Part shown: positions 7,697 to 17,458 of the stretch, one piece after another | Layout of the letters: each line of letters starts with the position of its first letter | Numbering within the stretch: position 1 is the stretch's first letter | Source: Nitrosopumilus ureiphilus | GTDB taxonomy: Archaea; Thermoproteota; Nitrososphaeria; Nitrososphaerales; Nitrosopumilaceae | Direction of reading: 5' to 3' | Assembly (NCBI RefSeq): GCF_013407185.1 | Contig: NZ_CP026995.1 | Coordinates: forward strand, 1,509,913 to 1,573,912 | Length of the DNA stretch: 64,000 bases | Program-made: the position numbers and the translations under genes | The notes under the pieces: model-generated | What the model saw: only the letters and a program-made list of their open reading frames with translations | What the model was told of the DNA's origin: nothing | Databases searched by the model: none

Positions 7697-8566
7697 ATGG
7701 CAGGCATTAAGATTGACGGCAAAGCAATTGCCCAATCAGTCAAAGATAGGGTCAAAAAGGCAGCAGAAGAACTCAAAGCCCAAGGAATTAGCCCTTGTTT
7801 GGCCACGATTTTGATTGGAGACAACCCAGCATCTGCAACGTATGTGAGAAACAAACACATTGCATGTAAAGAAGTGGGAATTGCAACAAAAGATCACAAA
7901 CTTGATTCAAATATTACTCAAATGGAACTGAATAAAATTATTGATAACCTAAACATGGATAGTTCGGTACACGGAATACTAGTTCAACTGCCATTGCCGG
8001 AACAGTTAGATGAATTTGCAACCACATCAAGAATCTCACCACTAAAAGATGTAGATGGATTGACTCCACACAATGCAGGATTGCTATCTATGAAAAAAGC
8101 AGCACTTGTTGCATGTACACCATCAGGAGTAATGGAGATGTTTGAATATCATGAAATTGATTTGGAAGGAAAAAATATTGTTCTAATTAATAGAAGCAAT
8201 CTCGTAGGAAAGCCGCTTTATCACCTATTATTAGAAAAGAATGCAACTGTGATTACATGTCATTCTAAAACAAAGAATCTCACTGAGTTTTGTAAATCTG
8301 CAGATATCATCATTACAGCAGTAGGAGATAGAAACAAATTCACATTGACGCCGGAGATGATTAAAGAGGGTGCAATAGTTATCGATGTTGCAATATCACG
8401 ATTTCAAGAAAAACTGGTAGGGGATTCAGATTATGAAAAAATTATTAAAAAAGCATCTTTTGCAACACCAGTTCCAGGAGGAGTTGGCCCCATGACAGTT
8501 GCCATGTTATTAAAAAATACAATCACTGCAGCATCACTGAGTAATCAAATTGGAAGGCAATCCTAA
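7697..8566 (+). CDS. folD: Methylene-THF dehydrogenase/methenyl-THF cyclohydrolase
   Basis: 289 residues, full length. Interconverts methylene-, methenyl- and 10-formyl-THF with NADP. Seen: Y49 and K53 in YVRNKHIAC (catalytic Tyr/Lys), QLPLP at 97-101, DVDGL at 118, the Rossmann segment INRSNLVGKP (usually GRS, here NRS) and PGGVGPMT near the C-terminus. Its end overlaps the cyclo-ligase gene by 17 bases. Provides formyl-THF for PurN. Confidence 0.97.
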   Translation: MAGIKIDGKAIAQSVKDRVKKAAEELKAQGISPCLATILIGDNPASATYVRNKHIACKEVGIATKDHKLDSNITQMELNKIIDNLNMDSSVHGILVQLPLPEQLDEFATTSRISPLKDVDGLTPHNAGLLSMKKAALVACTPSGVMEMFEYHEIDLEGKNIVLINRSNLVGKPLYHLLLEKNATVITCHSKTKNLTEFCKSADIIITAVGDRNKFTLTPEMIKEGAIVIDVAISRFQEKLVGDSDYEKIIKKASFATPVPGGVGPMTVAMLLKNTITAASLSNQIGRQS

Positions 8567-9113
8567 AAAAGATTCACTCAGAAATCTTCTTTTGGAAAAA
8601 AGAGACAACACATCTTTTGATCTACTGAAGATTGCAAGTGAGAAGATGCAGAAAAAATTAAAAAAGATTTATGCATTCAAAAATGCCAAAAAAATTGGAG
8701 CCTATTATCCAATTCAAAGTGAAATTTTCACACAAGACATCATTCAAGAATTAATCAGCAACGGAAAAGAGGTATTTTTACCAAAAGTAATTGGAGAGAA
8801 GATTGAATTTAGGAAAATAAAGGATTTTTCGAGCCTAGAGCAGGGGAGATTTGACATCATGGAGCCCAAAGACGACTGTACAACAGACAACAACCTAGAT
8901 GTAATTTTAATCCCAACTGTAGGTATTTCTCCAGATGGAGTAAGGTTAGGATACGGTCATGGGTTCTATGATAAATTCCTAGCAGAAAATAATACAGCAA
9001 CAATTGCCTTAACTTTGGAAAAACAAATTGTGAAAAATATTCCAAAATCAGATCATGATGTAATTATCGATTGGATTGTGACAGAAGACAGATTTTTTCA
9101 GACTCAGAGATAA
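8550..9113 (+). CDS. 5-formyltetrahydrofolate cyclo-ligase
   Basis: 187 residues. ATP-dependent conversion of 5-formyl-THF to methenyl-THF, recycling the folate handled by FolD. The signature RLGYGHGFYDK (usually GYGGGYYDR) and the ATP-linked KRD.. start region (LLLEKRDNTS) are present, as is the YYPIQSEI substrate strand. Start is TTG 8550, inside the folD end, implying translational coupling. Converges with purD with a 10-base overlap. Confidence 0.9.
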   Translation: MEGNPKKDSLRNLLLEKRDNTSFDLLKIASEKMQKKLKKIYAFKNAKKIGAYYPIQSEIFTQDIIQELISNGKEVFLPKVIGEKIEFRKIKDFSSLEQGRFDIMEPKDDCTTDNNLDVILIPTVGISPDGVRLGYGHGFYDKFLAENNTATIALTLEKQIVKNIPKSDHDVIIDWIVTEDRFFQTQR

Positions 9114-10369
9114 GACAATCCTTTTTTACCAATATCTTTTCTGCAGTATTTATTATTCCAAGATATTTTATCAGACGCAGCATATGCATTGTTAATTGCA
9201 TCATCCAAACTATCACCCAAAGCCGTAACACCTAAAACTCGTCCACCATTTGAAAGAATTTTTCCATCTACTTTTTTTGTACCAGCATGAAAAACATATG
9301 ATTCATTTGGAATTAAATCAAAACCTGAAATCTCTTCATCTTGGGCATATGACTCTGGATATCCTTTTGATGCCAAAACAACACATACAGCATATTGATT
9401 TTTCCAAGTAGGTAAAGGCATATCAGACAGTTTGCCTTCAATGCTTGCAACAAAATAATTATACAAATCAAAATCCATTCGCATTACAATTGGCTGGCAT
9501 TCAGGATCACCCATCCTAACATTGTATTCCAAAACATATGGTTCACCATCCCTAATCATAATTCCAGCATACAAAAATCCCTTGAACGGAATACCTTCAT
9601 TTTTCATAGAGTGTATAGTTTTATCAATAATCTTTTTTTGTATTTTTTCTGCCAAGACATCTGTAATAATTGGCGTAGGAGAATATGCACCCATTCCACC
9701 AGTGTTAGGACCTCGGTCATCATCAAAAATCCTCTTATGATCCTGACTAGAAGCCATTGGGAGGGCTATTTCTCCATCAGAAAGTGCAATGTATGATGCC
9801 TCAACACCATCAATTCTCTCCTCAATGATAATTCGATTTCCAGCATCACCAAATGTTTTTTTGACAAGAATTCTTTGAATCGCAACTACTGCCTCCCCAG
9901 CACTATTGCAAACAATGACTCCTTTTCCTGCTGCAAGACCATCTGCTTTTACCACCACGTTGTAATCAAGTGATTTCACATAGTCCTGGGCCTTATGAGC
10001 ATCATCAAATATTTCAAATCTGGCTGTTGGGATATTATTGCGCTTCATGAAATTCTTGGCCCAAATCTTACTTGACTCAAGTTGTGCGGCCATTTGAGAA
10101 GGGCCAAAAACTTTGAGATTTCGCTGATTGAATTTATCAACAATTCCTGCAGCCAAAGGATCCTCAGGTCCAACTACTGTAAAACAATTATTTTTTTGAG
10201 CAAAATCAGCTAATTCATCCAAGTTATTGACATCAATTGATATATTGTTTTCAGTCCCACCATTTCCCGGAGCTGTAAAAACTGTTTCAACTTTATCGCT
10301 TTGAGATAATTTCCATGATAATGCATGCTCTCTTCCTCCAGAGCCGACTACAAGTATATTTACCAACAA
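9104..10369 (-). CDS. purD: Phosphoribosylamine-glycine ligase
   Basis: 421 residues, usual length. Makes GAR from phosphoribosylamine, glycine and ATP. N-terminal VVGSGGREHAL is the PRA-binding signature; the ATP-grasp part has VVKADGLAAGKGV and the metal site LEYNVRMGDPECQ. Start is TTG 10369 (VNILVVGSGG follows); no ATG is available before the motif. Transcribed opposite to the folD genes, converging on them, and divergent from ileS with an 83-base spacer. Confidence 0.97.
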   Translation of the reverse strand: MLVNILVVGSGGREHALSWKLSQSDKVETVFTAPGNGGTENNISIDVNNLDELADFAQKNNCFTVVGPEDPLAAGIVDKFNQRNLKVFGPSQMAAQLESSKIWAKNFMKRNNIPTARFEIFDDAHKAQDYVKSLDYNVVVKADGLAAGKGVIVCNSAGEAVVAIQRILVKKTFGDAGNRIIIEERIDGVEASYIALSDGEIALPMASSQDHKRIFDDDRGPNTGGMGAYSPTPIITDVLAEKIQKKIIDKTIHSMKNEGIPFKGFLYAGIMIRDGEPYVLEYNVRMGDPECQPIVMRMDFDLYNYFVASIEGKLSDMPLPTWKNQYAVCVVLASKGYPESYAQDEEISGFDLIPNESYVFHAGTKKVDGKILSNGGRVLGVTALGDSLDDAINNAYAASDKISWNNKYCRKDIGKKGLSYL

Positions 10370-10452
10370 AAATCATCTTCTGCTCAATTATATAATCCAA
10401 GTCTCAAAAATTCAATTTAGCTTTATAATGCCATATACACATCAAAATCCAG

Positions 10453-13400
10453 ATGGAACTTTCTGCAAAGTTTGATGCAAAATCAATAGAGTCTCAAGTA
10501 AAAGAATACATCAAATCTATTGATATCGAGAAACAGATTTTTGCATCAGACAAACCTGAAAAAATCAGATTCATTGAAGGACCACCAACAATGAACGGCA
10601 TTCCACATGCAGGACATCTAAGAGGCAGAGTCATCAAAGACTTTTGGTACAGATTCAATACATTACAAGGAAAAAAAATTGAATTTAATGGAGGGTGGGA
10701 TACGCAAGGTCTTCCAGTAGAATTGCAGGTGGAAAAAGAATTAGGAGTCTCAGGTGGAAAAACTGAAGCAGTAAAACAATTTGGAATTGAGAGAATTGTC
10801 ACTGAATGTAAAAAAGTTGTAAAAAAATACAACAAGTCATGGGTAGAAGTTGACAAACTGCTTGGCATGTCATTTAATCATGATAAAGCATATTGGACTT
10901 TTAGGGATGAATTTATTGAAAGAGAATGGCAAGTGCTAAAAAAAGCACATGAAAATGGCATTTTAGAAGAAGACTTTACAGTAATTGCATATTGCCCTAG
11001 TTGCCAGACATCACTTAGTCATGCAGAAGTAAATCAAGGGTATGAAGAAGTAAAGGATCCTTCGTTATACTATAAAGTAAAACTAGTTGATGAAGATGCG
11101 TTTTTGATAGTATGGACTACCATGCCATTCACCCTTGTTACTGATGCAATGGTTGGTTTCCAACCTGAAGAAGACTATGCATATCTCAAAGTAGAAGACG
11201 AAACATGGGTTGTTGGAAAAACAAGACTGGAAGAATTCATGGCAGAGATGAAAATTGAAGATTATAAAATTGAAAAAACTGCAAAAGGCTCTGAATTTGA
11301 AGGAAAAAAATACATCCACCCATTACTTGAACTAATTCCAGAGTTAAACGAATGCTCAAAATTAAACAATTTTCATGTTGCAGTTTCAGAGACATTTGTT
11401 GATGCAAGCACAGGAAGTGGTCTTGTTCATTTGTCACCGGCAAACGGAGAAGAAGATATCAAAATAGCTAACAAAAGAAATGTAAAAATTTTCAGTCCAA
11501 TTGATGACGAAGTAAAATTCACCATACAAGCAGGAAAATACCATGGAATGTTTGTAAGAGATGCAGATAGGGTTATTGTCGAAGATCTAAAAGAGTGCAA
11601 AGCACTAGTAAAAATTGGAAAAATAAAACACAAGTATCCTCTTTGTTGGAGATCACACCATCCAATCGTATGGCTTGCAAGGAGAGGATGGTTTTACAAG
11701 CTAGACAGACTAGACAACATGGCAATTGATGCAGCAGAAAGTGTAGAATATTTTTTTGAACAACCAAAAAACAGATTCTTGGGAATTATCAAGGAAAGAC
11801 ACCCATGGTGTATTTCACGAGAAAGAATATGGGGATGTCCATTGCCTGTTTGGGGCTGCGAGGATTGTGGTGAGAAAAACTGGTTTTTCTCAAGAAAAGA
11901 AATAGTTGATGCAGCTGACAACTTGCCTGACGGTCCTGACTTTGAATTGCACCGACCATGGATTGACAACATTACAACAAAGTGTAAAAAATGCGGAAGC
12001 TCAAAAACAAAAAGAGAAGAATATGTTTTAGATACATGGCACAACAGTGGTTCTGCACCATACTCATCGTTGACTGATGAGCAATATGCCAATGAGATTC
12101 CAGCTCCATTTTTCACTGAAGGAATTGATCAAACCAGAGGATGGGCATATACCCTGCTAATAGAAAACATAATCTTAAACAACAGTCCTACTCCTCCTTA
12201 CAAGTCATTTTTGTTTCAAGGACATGTACTGGATGAGAATGGCGGTAAAATGAGCAAAAGCAAAGGAAATGTTTTGGAAGGTGCAGAATTATTGCGAAAA
12301 TATCCAGTTGATTTGATAAGATTCTATTTTTTGTGGAAGGCAAGTCCAATTGAGCCACTTAGTTTCAGTACAGATGAGTTGATGTCAAGGCCATACCAGA
12401 TAATCAACACATTATTCAATCTCCACCTATACTTTAAACAAAATAGCCAATACGACAATTTTGATCAGTCAAACACAATTACATGGGCAAAGCAAAATGA
12501 TTTACTTACATCACCGGACATATGGCTATTATCAAAACTGCAAAAACTAATCCAAAAAATTACAGAAAAAAATCAGACATGTAAATTTCATGAAAGTGCA
12601 AAAGCAATCGATGATTTCATCATAAATAATCTGAGTCAAATTTACATTCCAATTACCAGAGGAGAATTGTGGGATGAGGACGAAGACAAGAGAAATAGAA
12701 GATTGTCAATTTACGCAGTACTCAGTGAAGTACTCAAAACTCTGGATATTTTGATTCACCCATTTTGCCCATTTACTAGTGAGTATCTATACCAGACTGT
12801 ATTTCACGGAGAACAAAGTATTCTACTTGACAAATGGCCACAGTATGAAAAATCACTTGTTAATGAAGAGATCGAAGAATCATTTGACATCATGAAAGAT
12901 GTGGTTTCTGTATCATCTGCAGCAAGGATGAAAGGAAAATTAAAAAGGAGATGGCCATTAAATGAAGCACAAATTTGTGTCAAAAAAGGTCAAAAGAATA
13001 AACTCGAATCATTATCAGATTTATTGCAATCTCAATTAAATGTAGAAAAATTCTCCATCATAGAAACTGAAAAAGATTCAGGATTAGAACAAATTTTAGA
13101 ATTAAAACAGTTAGGATTACCAGTAAAAGCAATTATTGAACTAGAAAGAAAAAGAATTGGACCCAAGGCAAAACAACACATGGGAAAACTAGTTTCAAAA
13201 TTTGCAGAAACAGATCCTGAAGAAATTGTTTCATCATTGAAAGAGAATTCAAAATATGATTTTGATATTGATGGAGAAATCATTTCATTAGATAAAGAAG
13301 ACTATGTTGTAGATTTTGATGCAAGTGAAAATTTTGCAGTATCTAAAAGAGACAATTACATCGTATTCATTTCAACATTGCGAAACAAGGAGATGATGGC

Positions 13401-13650
13401 AAAGGGGTTGATTAAAGATGTTGCAAGAAGACTCCAAACTCTTAGAAAAGAGAGAGGATACAACCCCACAGATGTTTTAGAGATAGCATCAATTCTTGAT
13501 TTGGACGAAGAATCACTTGAAATGATTCAAGACAAAGCAGAAAACTTGGCATTTTTAGTCAGAGTAAAAAAGGTGAATTTTACAGAATCCTGCAAAGAAT
13601 ACAAAGATGATGATATTGACGGTCAAAAAATCAGAATATCTGTAGAATAG
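10453..13650 (+). CDS. ileS: Isoleucyl-tRNA synthetase
   Basis: 1065 residues, class Ia synthetase charging tRNA-Ile. The HIGH motif is HAGH at 52-55 (PPTMNGIPHAGH), KMSKS is at 599-603, and the CP1 editing domain lies between (WTTMPFTLVTD, about 220-400). Two CxxC-type zinc pairs (CPSC near 182, CEDC and CKKC near 470-515) fit the archaeal/eukaryotic-type enzyme, as does the long C-terminal anticodon-binding region. Monocistronic. Confidence 0.97.
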   Translation: MELSAKFDAKSIESQVKEYIKSIDIEKQIFASDKPEKIRFIEGPPTMNGIPHAGHLRGRVIKDFWYRFNTLQGKKIEFNGGWDTQGLPVELQVEKELGVSGGKTEAVKQFGIERIVTECKKVVKKYNKSWVEVDKLLGMSFNHDKAYWTFRDEFIEREWQVLKKAHENGILEEDFTVIAYCPSCQTSLSHAEVNQGYEEVKDPSLYYKVKLVDEDAFLIVWTTMPFTLVTDAMVGFQPEEDYAYLKVEDETWVVGKTRLEEFMAEMKIEDYKIEKTAKGSEFEGKKYIHPLLELIPELNECSKLNNFHVAVSETFVDASTGSGLVHLSPANGEEDIKIANKRNVKIFSPIDDEVKFTIQAGKYHGMFVRDADRVIVEDLKECKALVKIGKIKHKYPLCWRSHHPIVWLARRGWFYKLDRLDNMAIDAAESVEYFFEQPKNRFLGIIKERHPWCISRERIWGCPLPVWGCEDCGEKNWFFSRKEIVDAADNLPDGPDFELHRPWIDNITTKCKKCGSSKTKREEYVLDTWHNSGSAPYSSLTDEQYANEIPAPFFTEGIDQTRGWAYTLLIENIILNNSPTPPYKSFLFQGHVLDENGGKMSKSKGNVLEGAELLRKYPVDLIRFYFLWKASPIEPLSFSTDELMSRPYQIINTLFNLHLYFKQNSQYDNFDQSNTITWAKQNDLLTSPDIWLLSKLQKLIQKITEKNQTCKFHESAKAIDDFIINNLSQIYIPITRGELWDEDEDKRNRRLSIYAVLSEVLKTLDILIHPFCPFTSEYLYQTVFHGEQSILLDKWPQYEKSLVNEEIEESFDIMKDVVSVSSAARMKGKLKRRWPLNEAQICVKKGQKNKLESLSDLLQSQLNVEKFSIIETEKDSGLEQILELKQLGLPVKAIIELERKRIGPKAKQHMGKLVSKFAETDPEEIVSSLKENSKYDFDIDGEIISLDKEDYVVDFDASENFAVSKRDNYIVFISTLRNKEMMAKGLIKDVARRLQTLRKERGYNPTDVLEIASILDLDEESLEMIQDKAENLAFLVRVKKVNFTESCKEYKDDDIDGQKIRISVE

Positions 13651-13702
13651 ATATTGAAATTTAATGCAATATTTTTATTACAACCAGAAATTGTAAAATC
13701 AA

Positions 13703-14290
13703 ATGTCCGAATCAAAAACACCAAATGTTGTTGGAATTAACATTCTAAAACAAAATGGCCTTGATGTGGATGAATTGGTAAAAGAGTTAATCAAAAATGC
13801 AGCAGTTGAATTTACTGCATACTATTACTTTACCAATCTAAGAGCACATTGTACAGGCATGGAAGGAGAAGGACTCAAAGGAATTATCGAAGATGCAAGA
13901 CTAGAAGATCTTAGTCACTTTGAATCATGTCTTGAGAGAATCTATCAATTAGGTGGAGCACTCCCAAATGACGCAACAGAATTTATCAAAATTTCTGGGT
14001 GTGAATTCTTACAACTTCCAGCAAATCCAACAGATCATAAGGCAATTCTAGAGAAATGTCTCAAAGCAGAACAGGGTGCAATTGTCAATTGGGATAAAAT
14101 TTGCAAAATGACTTTAGGCAAAGATCCTGCCACATATGATATTGCAAAAGACATCTTAGCAGAAGAGATTGAGCATGAGTCTTGGTTCTTAGAGTTAATC
14201 TATGGACGACCATCAGGACACATGAGAAGAAAATATTCTGGTGAAAGACCACACACTAGAAAACACTCTAGAGCACTTGATATGGCTTGA
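13703..14290 (+). CDS. DPS-like ferritin (thioferritin, DPSL)
   Basis: 195 residues. A four-helix ferritin-like fold with di-iron carboxylate pattern: E36 in AVEFTAYYYF, an E..H pair in ARLEDLSHFE, E in KAEQGAIVNW and E/H in AEEIEHESWF. This is the archaeal DPSL type that oxidises Fe(II) with peroxide and shields DNA. The basic tail (RRKYSGERPHTRKHSRA) may bind DNA. Cysteines (GCEF, EKCLKAE, ICKM) lie near the metal site, as in thioferritins. Single gene. Confidence 0.85.
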   Translation: MSESKTPNVVGINILKQNGLDVDELVKELIKNAAVEFTAYYYFTNLRAHCTGMEGEGLKGIIEDARLEDLSHFESCLERIYQLGGALPNDATEFIKISGCEFLQLPANPTDHKAILEKCLKAEQGAIVNWDKICKMTLGKDPATYDIAKDILAEEIEHESWFLELIYGRPSGHMRRKYSGERPHTRKHSRALDMA

Positions 14291-14402
14291 GGCCAAATCA
14301 CTTTCTTTCTTTTAGATTACAAATTTTGTGATTTTATTGAAGACAAGTTGTGAAGATGCGTTGTTTTATCACGGTTAAATATAAAAATCACTCACAAAGA
14401 AC

Positions 14403-14732
14403 ATGGTAAAACAAATTAGCTTAGATGCTTGGCAAATTCAGCAGCTATCAAATCTGTTAGAAAAGGGTTCAAACATGGTTGCAAAGACAAACCGACCAAT
14501 TGTTCTCTACAGACAAACTCTAGAAGAAGAAGAAGAGTCCTATGAAGAAATCGTATGTACACTTACCAAGGGATATGTAATTGAACAGATGGTCACATCA
14601 GGTGGTGTTTTAGTTCCAAGCTTTCATCAACAATTTGTATTTACAATTGAAGAGTATCCTGAAGAATTATTGCGAAAAAGCAAAGATCGTTTTTTAGAAA
14701 TGATCGATTTTCTTGAAGAGCAATTAAAATAG
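14403..14732 (+). CDS. Conserved acidic protein of unknown function
   Basis: 109 residues, soluble, acidic stretch EEEEESYEE in the middle, ending in an amphipathic helix (KSKDRFLEMIDFLEEQLK). No motif recognised. A TATA-like stretch (GGTTAAATATAAAAA) lies ~20 bases before the ATG, implying a nearly leaderless mRNA. Next to, but probably not co-transcribed with, sucC 40 bases downstream. Confidence 0.65.
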   Translation: MVKQISLDAWQIQQLSNLLEKGSNMVAKTNRPIVLYRQTLEEEEESYEEIVCTLTKGYVIEQMVTSGGVLVPSFHQQFVFTIEEYPEELLRKSKDRFLEMIDFLEEQLK

Positions 14733-14772
14733 CATCATAGTTAATAAAGACCGTAAATTTGATGATTCTTGC

Positions 14773-15879
14773 ATGCAATTACTAGAATTTCAAGCAAAGG
14801 AGCTATTTCGAGAATATGGAATTAATCTACTAAAGAGCATATCATCTACAAATATCGAGGAAGGCCGAAAGCATGCAAAAGAATTAGGATATCCATTTGT
14901 AATTAAAATTCAGGTACCAGTTGGAGGCAGAGGAAAAGCAGGAGGTATTCAAAAATGTCAAAATGATGATGAATTTGAACTAAAATATCCTCAAGTCATG
15001 GATTTGACTATCAAAGGGGAGAAAGCCCGAGCAATTTTACTTGAAAAAATGGCAGATATCAAAAAAGAGTTGTATTTGTCACTATTTTTGAATCGTTCAA
15101 AAAGATGCTATACAATAATTGCATCTGCTGAAGGCGGAGTTGAAATTGAATCAGTGAAAAACCAAATTATCAAAGAGGTTGGGTTAGGAGAAGTTTCAGA
15201 TGAGCTTGCAAGACAGGTTGCAAAAGAGATGAGGTTGGAAGGAAATACAGCAGAACAATTTGTAGATACTCTGAAAAAATTATCAAAACTTACTATTGAA
15301 AAAGAGGCAGAGCTTGTAGAGATTAACCCACTTGCAATCATGCAAGATGATTCAATCATGGCACTTGATGGTAAATTTGTAACAGACGATAACAGTAACT
15401 TTAGACACCCAGAATTACAAAAGTATCAAGAAAAGACAGAGATTGAAGAGCAAGCTGAAAAAAGCGGATTTTCATTAGTAGAGTTGGATGGAGACATTGC
15501 AGTAGTAGGAAATGGTGCAGGACTAGTAATGTCTACACTAGATATGTTATCAGATAATGGCGGAAAGCCAGCATGTTTCTTAGATGTTGGTGGCGGTGCA
15601 ACTACAGAATCAGTTTATGAGGCATTAACTTTGATTAGTAAATTAAACAGGGTGAAAGGAATTCTAGTTAATCTCTATGGAGGAATTGTAAAAACAACAG
15701 TAGTAGCAGAAGCATTTCTAAAAGCATATGAAGATAATTTAATTGACTTGCCAGTATTTACAAGACTAAAGGGAACAGAGTCAGATAAAGCAAAAGAAAT
15801 GTTACAAGGCTCTAGAACCAACATATTTGATTCAGTAGAAGAGGCAATCAATGCAGCAGTTATGGGAGTAAAGAAATGA
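14773..15879 (+). CDS. sucC: Succinate-CoA ligase, beta subunit
   Basis: 368 residues. The ATP-grasp subunit that binds nucleotide and, via its C-terminal CoA-ligase domain, contacts the alpha subunit. Seen: FQAKELFREYGI opening, VPVGGRGKAGGI glycine-rich loop (~50-62), EINPLA metal-binding segment (~184) and the phosphohistidine-loop region GNGAGLVMSTLD. Overlaps sucD by 4 bases (ATGA). In these archaea the enzyme serves the TCA-type reactions that feed from the hydroxypropionate/hydroxybutyrate cycle; that placement is knowledge, not visible here. Confidence 0.95.
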   Translation: MQLLEFQAKELFREYGINLLKSISSTNIEEGRKHAKELGYPFVIKIQVPVGGRGKAGGIQKCQNDDEFELKYPQVMDLTIKGEKARAILLEKMADIKKELYLSLFLNRSKRCYTIIASAEGGVEIESVKNQIIKEVGLGEVSDELARQVAKEMRLEGNTAEQFVDTLKKLSKLTIEKEAELVEINPLAIMQDDSIMALDGKFVTDDNSNFRHPELQKYQEKTEIEEQAEKSGFSLVELDGDIAVVGNGAGLVMSTLDMLSDNGGKPACFLDVGGGATTESVYEALTLISKLNRVKGILVNLYGGIVKTTVVAEAFLKAYEDNLIDLPVFTRLKGTESDKAKEMLQGSRTNIFDSVEEAINAAVMGVKK

Positions 15880-16793
15880 CTGACATTTTTGGATTACTAA
15901 AAGGAAAACCAGGAGAGCCAGATTATGAAAAGAAAGGGGTAATCGTTCAAGGGATTACGGGATCATATGGATCACTGCATGCGGGAAAAATGTTGGAATA
16001 TGGAACCAACATAGTAGCTGGCGTCACTCCAGGTAAAGGAGGTCAAACATGGAATGAATGTGTGCCAATTTACAACACCATGCAAGAAGCAGTTGATGCA
16101 ACAAATGCGAAAATCTCAATTATTTTTGTGCCAGCAAAATTCTTCCTGAGAGCTGCAAAAGAAGCACTAGAGGCAGGAATCAAACTGTTAGTTGCAATTC
16201 CAGAGCATGTCCCAATTAGAGACACTATGGAGACATTGGAATTAGCAAACAAAAAAGGCGCAATAGTTATTGGACCAAATACTCCAGGAATTATGATTCC
16301 AGAATTAATCAAAATAGGAATCATGCCACCAATGCCCTTCAAGGCAGGAAAGATTGCAGTTTTGTCAAAAAGTGGCACATTGCTCTATGAAATTTCTGAT
16401 GCGCTAACTAATGCGGGGTTTGGTCAATCAATTACCATTGGAATTGGAGGAGACCCAATTAACGGAACAAGACTAATTGACGCATTTGATATGGTAAAAA
16501 ACATTCCAGATTTGGAAGGAATGGTAGTTGTTGGAGAAATAGGCGGAGACTCGGAAGAAATGTTAGCTCAAAGAATTATTGATAGTGGATTTAACAAGCC
16601 TACTGTAGCATACATTGCAGGTAGAGCAGCCCCCAAAGAAAAGAGAATGGGACACGCAGGGGCAATCGTTATGGGAAATTATGGCTCTGCAGAATCTAAA
16701 ATTTCAATGTTTAACAAGGCAAACATTCCTGTAGCAAAAAGACCTGCTGAAGTACCAGTATTATTAGCCGGAAAAATGGAAAAATCCGATTAG
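15876..16793 (+). CDS. sucD: Succinate-CoA ligase, alpha subunit
   Basis: 305 residues. N-terminal CoA-binding Rossmann domain (VIVQGITGSYGSLHAGKMLEYG) and C-terminal ligase domain with the phosphorylated histidine in MGHAGAIV (~257-264). Other family marks: VTPGKGGQTW, IGPNTPGI, SKSGTLLYE and GIGGDP. Starts inside the sucC stop (ATGA), so the two subunits are made at matched levels. Confidence 0.95.
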   Translation: MTDIFGLLKGKPGEPDYEKKGVIVQGITGSYGSLHAGKMLEYGTNIVAGVTPGKGGQTWNECVPIYNTMQEAVDATNAKISIIFVPAKFFLRAAKEALEAGIKLLVAIPEHVPIRDTMETLELANKKGAIVIGPNTPGIMIPELIKIGIMPPMPFKAGKIAVLSKSGTLLYEISDALTNAGFGQSITIGIGGDPINGTRLIDAFDMVKNIPDLEGMVVVGEIGGDSEEMLAQRIIDSGFNKPTVAYIAGRAAPKEKRMGHAGAIVMGNYGSAESKISMFNKANIPVAKRPAEVPVLLAGKMEKSD

Positions 16794-16824
16794 AATAAAA
16801 GAGAGAGATTGGAGAGTCAGTTAA

Positions 16825-16992
16825 ATGCCCATCACAGACCCAGAAAAGAAGCGAATTGCACAGCAAGCACGTCTTGTAATGAGAATTTGCTTCAAATGTG
16901 GATGCCGAAATGACATAGGTGCATCACGATGCAGAAAATGCAGAAATCCATACTTGAGATTAAAGAACAGGACTCTAGGCGTTAAGAAATAG
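16825..16992 (+). CDS. rpl40e: Large ribosomal subunit protein L40e
   Basis: 55 residues. The start MPITDPEKKRIAQQARL, four cysteines in C-x2-C ... C-x2-C (ICFKCG, CRKC) and ending YLRLKNRTLGVKK are characteristic of archaeal L40e, a zinc-ribbon ribosomal protein. It begins 31 bases after sucD on the same strand and may be co-transcribed. Convergent with the small gene at 16995 with only 2 bases between stops. Confidence 0.95.
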   Translation: MPITDPEKKRIAQQARLVMRICFKCGCRNDIGASRCRKCRNPYLRLKNRTLGVKK

Positions 16993-16994
16993 AA

Positions 16995-17243
16995 TTAAAA
17001 ATTCATCAATCTTTGTCGATAATTCACAATTGCAGATTTTAATTCGTTATTGTATTTTATGATAAAAGATTTTGCAGATTCTGGATTTTCCAAATCTTCT
17101 AGGATCAATTGAAGATCATCAGGTAACTGATCATTCATTTGGTAAAGGACTTTGGCTGCCTCTACATATTGTCCTAAATTTTCAGCATACTCATATGCCA
17201 ACTTCATCCTATCAATTAACGCATCAAATTCTTGCAGAGACAT
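16995..17243 (-). CDS. Small helical protein of unknown function
   Basis: 82 residues, all-helical in appearance (LQEFDALIDRMKLAYEYAENLGQYVEAAKVLYQ), soluble. No motif known to me. Start ATG 17243 is the only one that gives a full helix pattern. Sits between rpl40e and tRNA-Val. Confidence 0.6.
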   Translation of the reverse strand: MSLQEFDALIDRMKLAYEYAENLGQYVEAAKVLYQMNDQLPDDLQLILEDLENPESAKSFIIKYNNELKSAIVNYRQRLMNF

Positions 17244-17340
17244 GATGGGTATTTTCAGAATCAGTAGAAAAGGTCAAGGTAATAACAGTATAATTAGATA
17301 AACCTAAAGACAAAAAAACTCGTCTTTTAGTAGAATCGTT

Positions 17341-17435
17341 GGACCGGTCGTCTAGTTTGGTTTGGATGACGCACTCACACTGCGTAAGGAAGTTATTTCC
17401 CGCAAAGGTCGTGGGTTCAAATCCCATCCGGTCCA
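17341..17435 (+). tRNA. tRNA-Val(CAC) with a non-canonical intron
   Basis: Acceptor GGACCGG/CCGGTCC, D-arm GTCT/GGAT, anticodon stem ACGCA/TGCGT around loop CTCACAC (anticodon CAC at 17376-17378), T-arm GTGGG-TTCAAAT-CCCAT, discriminator A at 17435. The variable region is 20 bases too long. An insert at 17387-17406 folds with the flanks as TGCG-TAA-GGAA / TTCC-CGCA-AAG, a bulge-helix-bulge-like splice site; removing it leaves a normal 5-base variable loop AGGTC. The intron thus lies after position 44, not in the anticodon loop. No CCA encoded. Confidence 0.9.
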
Positions 17436-17458
17436 TGATTTTTTATTTAAAGAAAATG

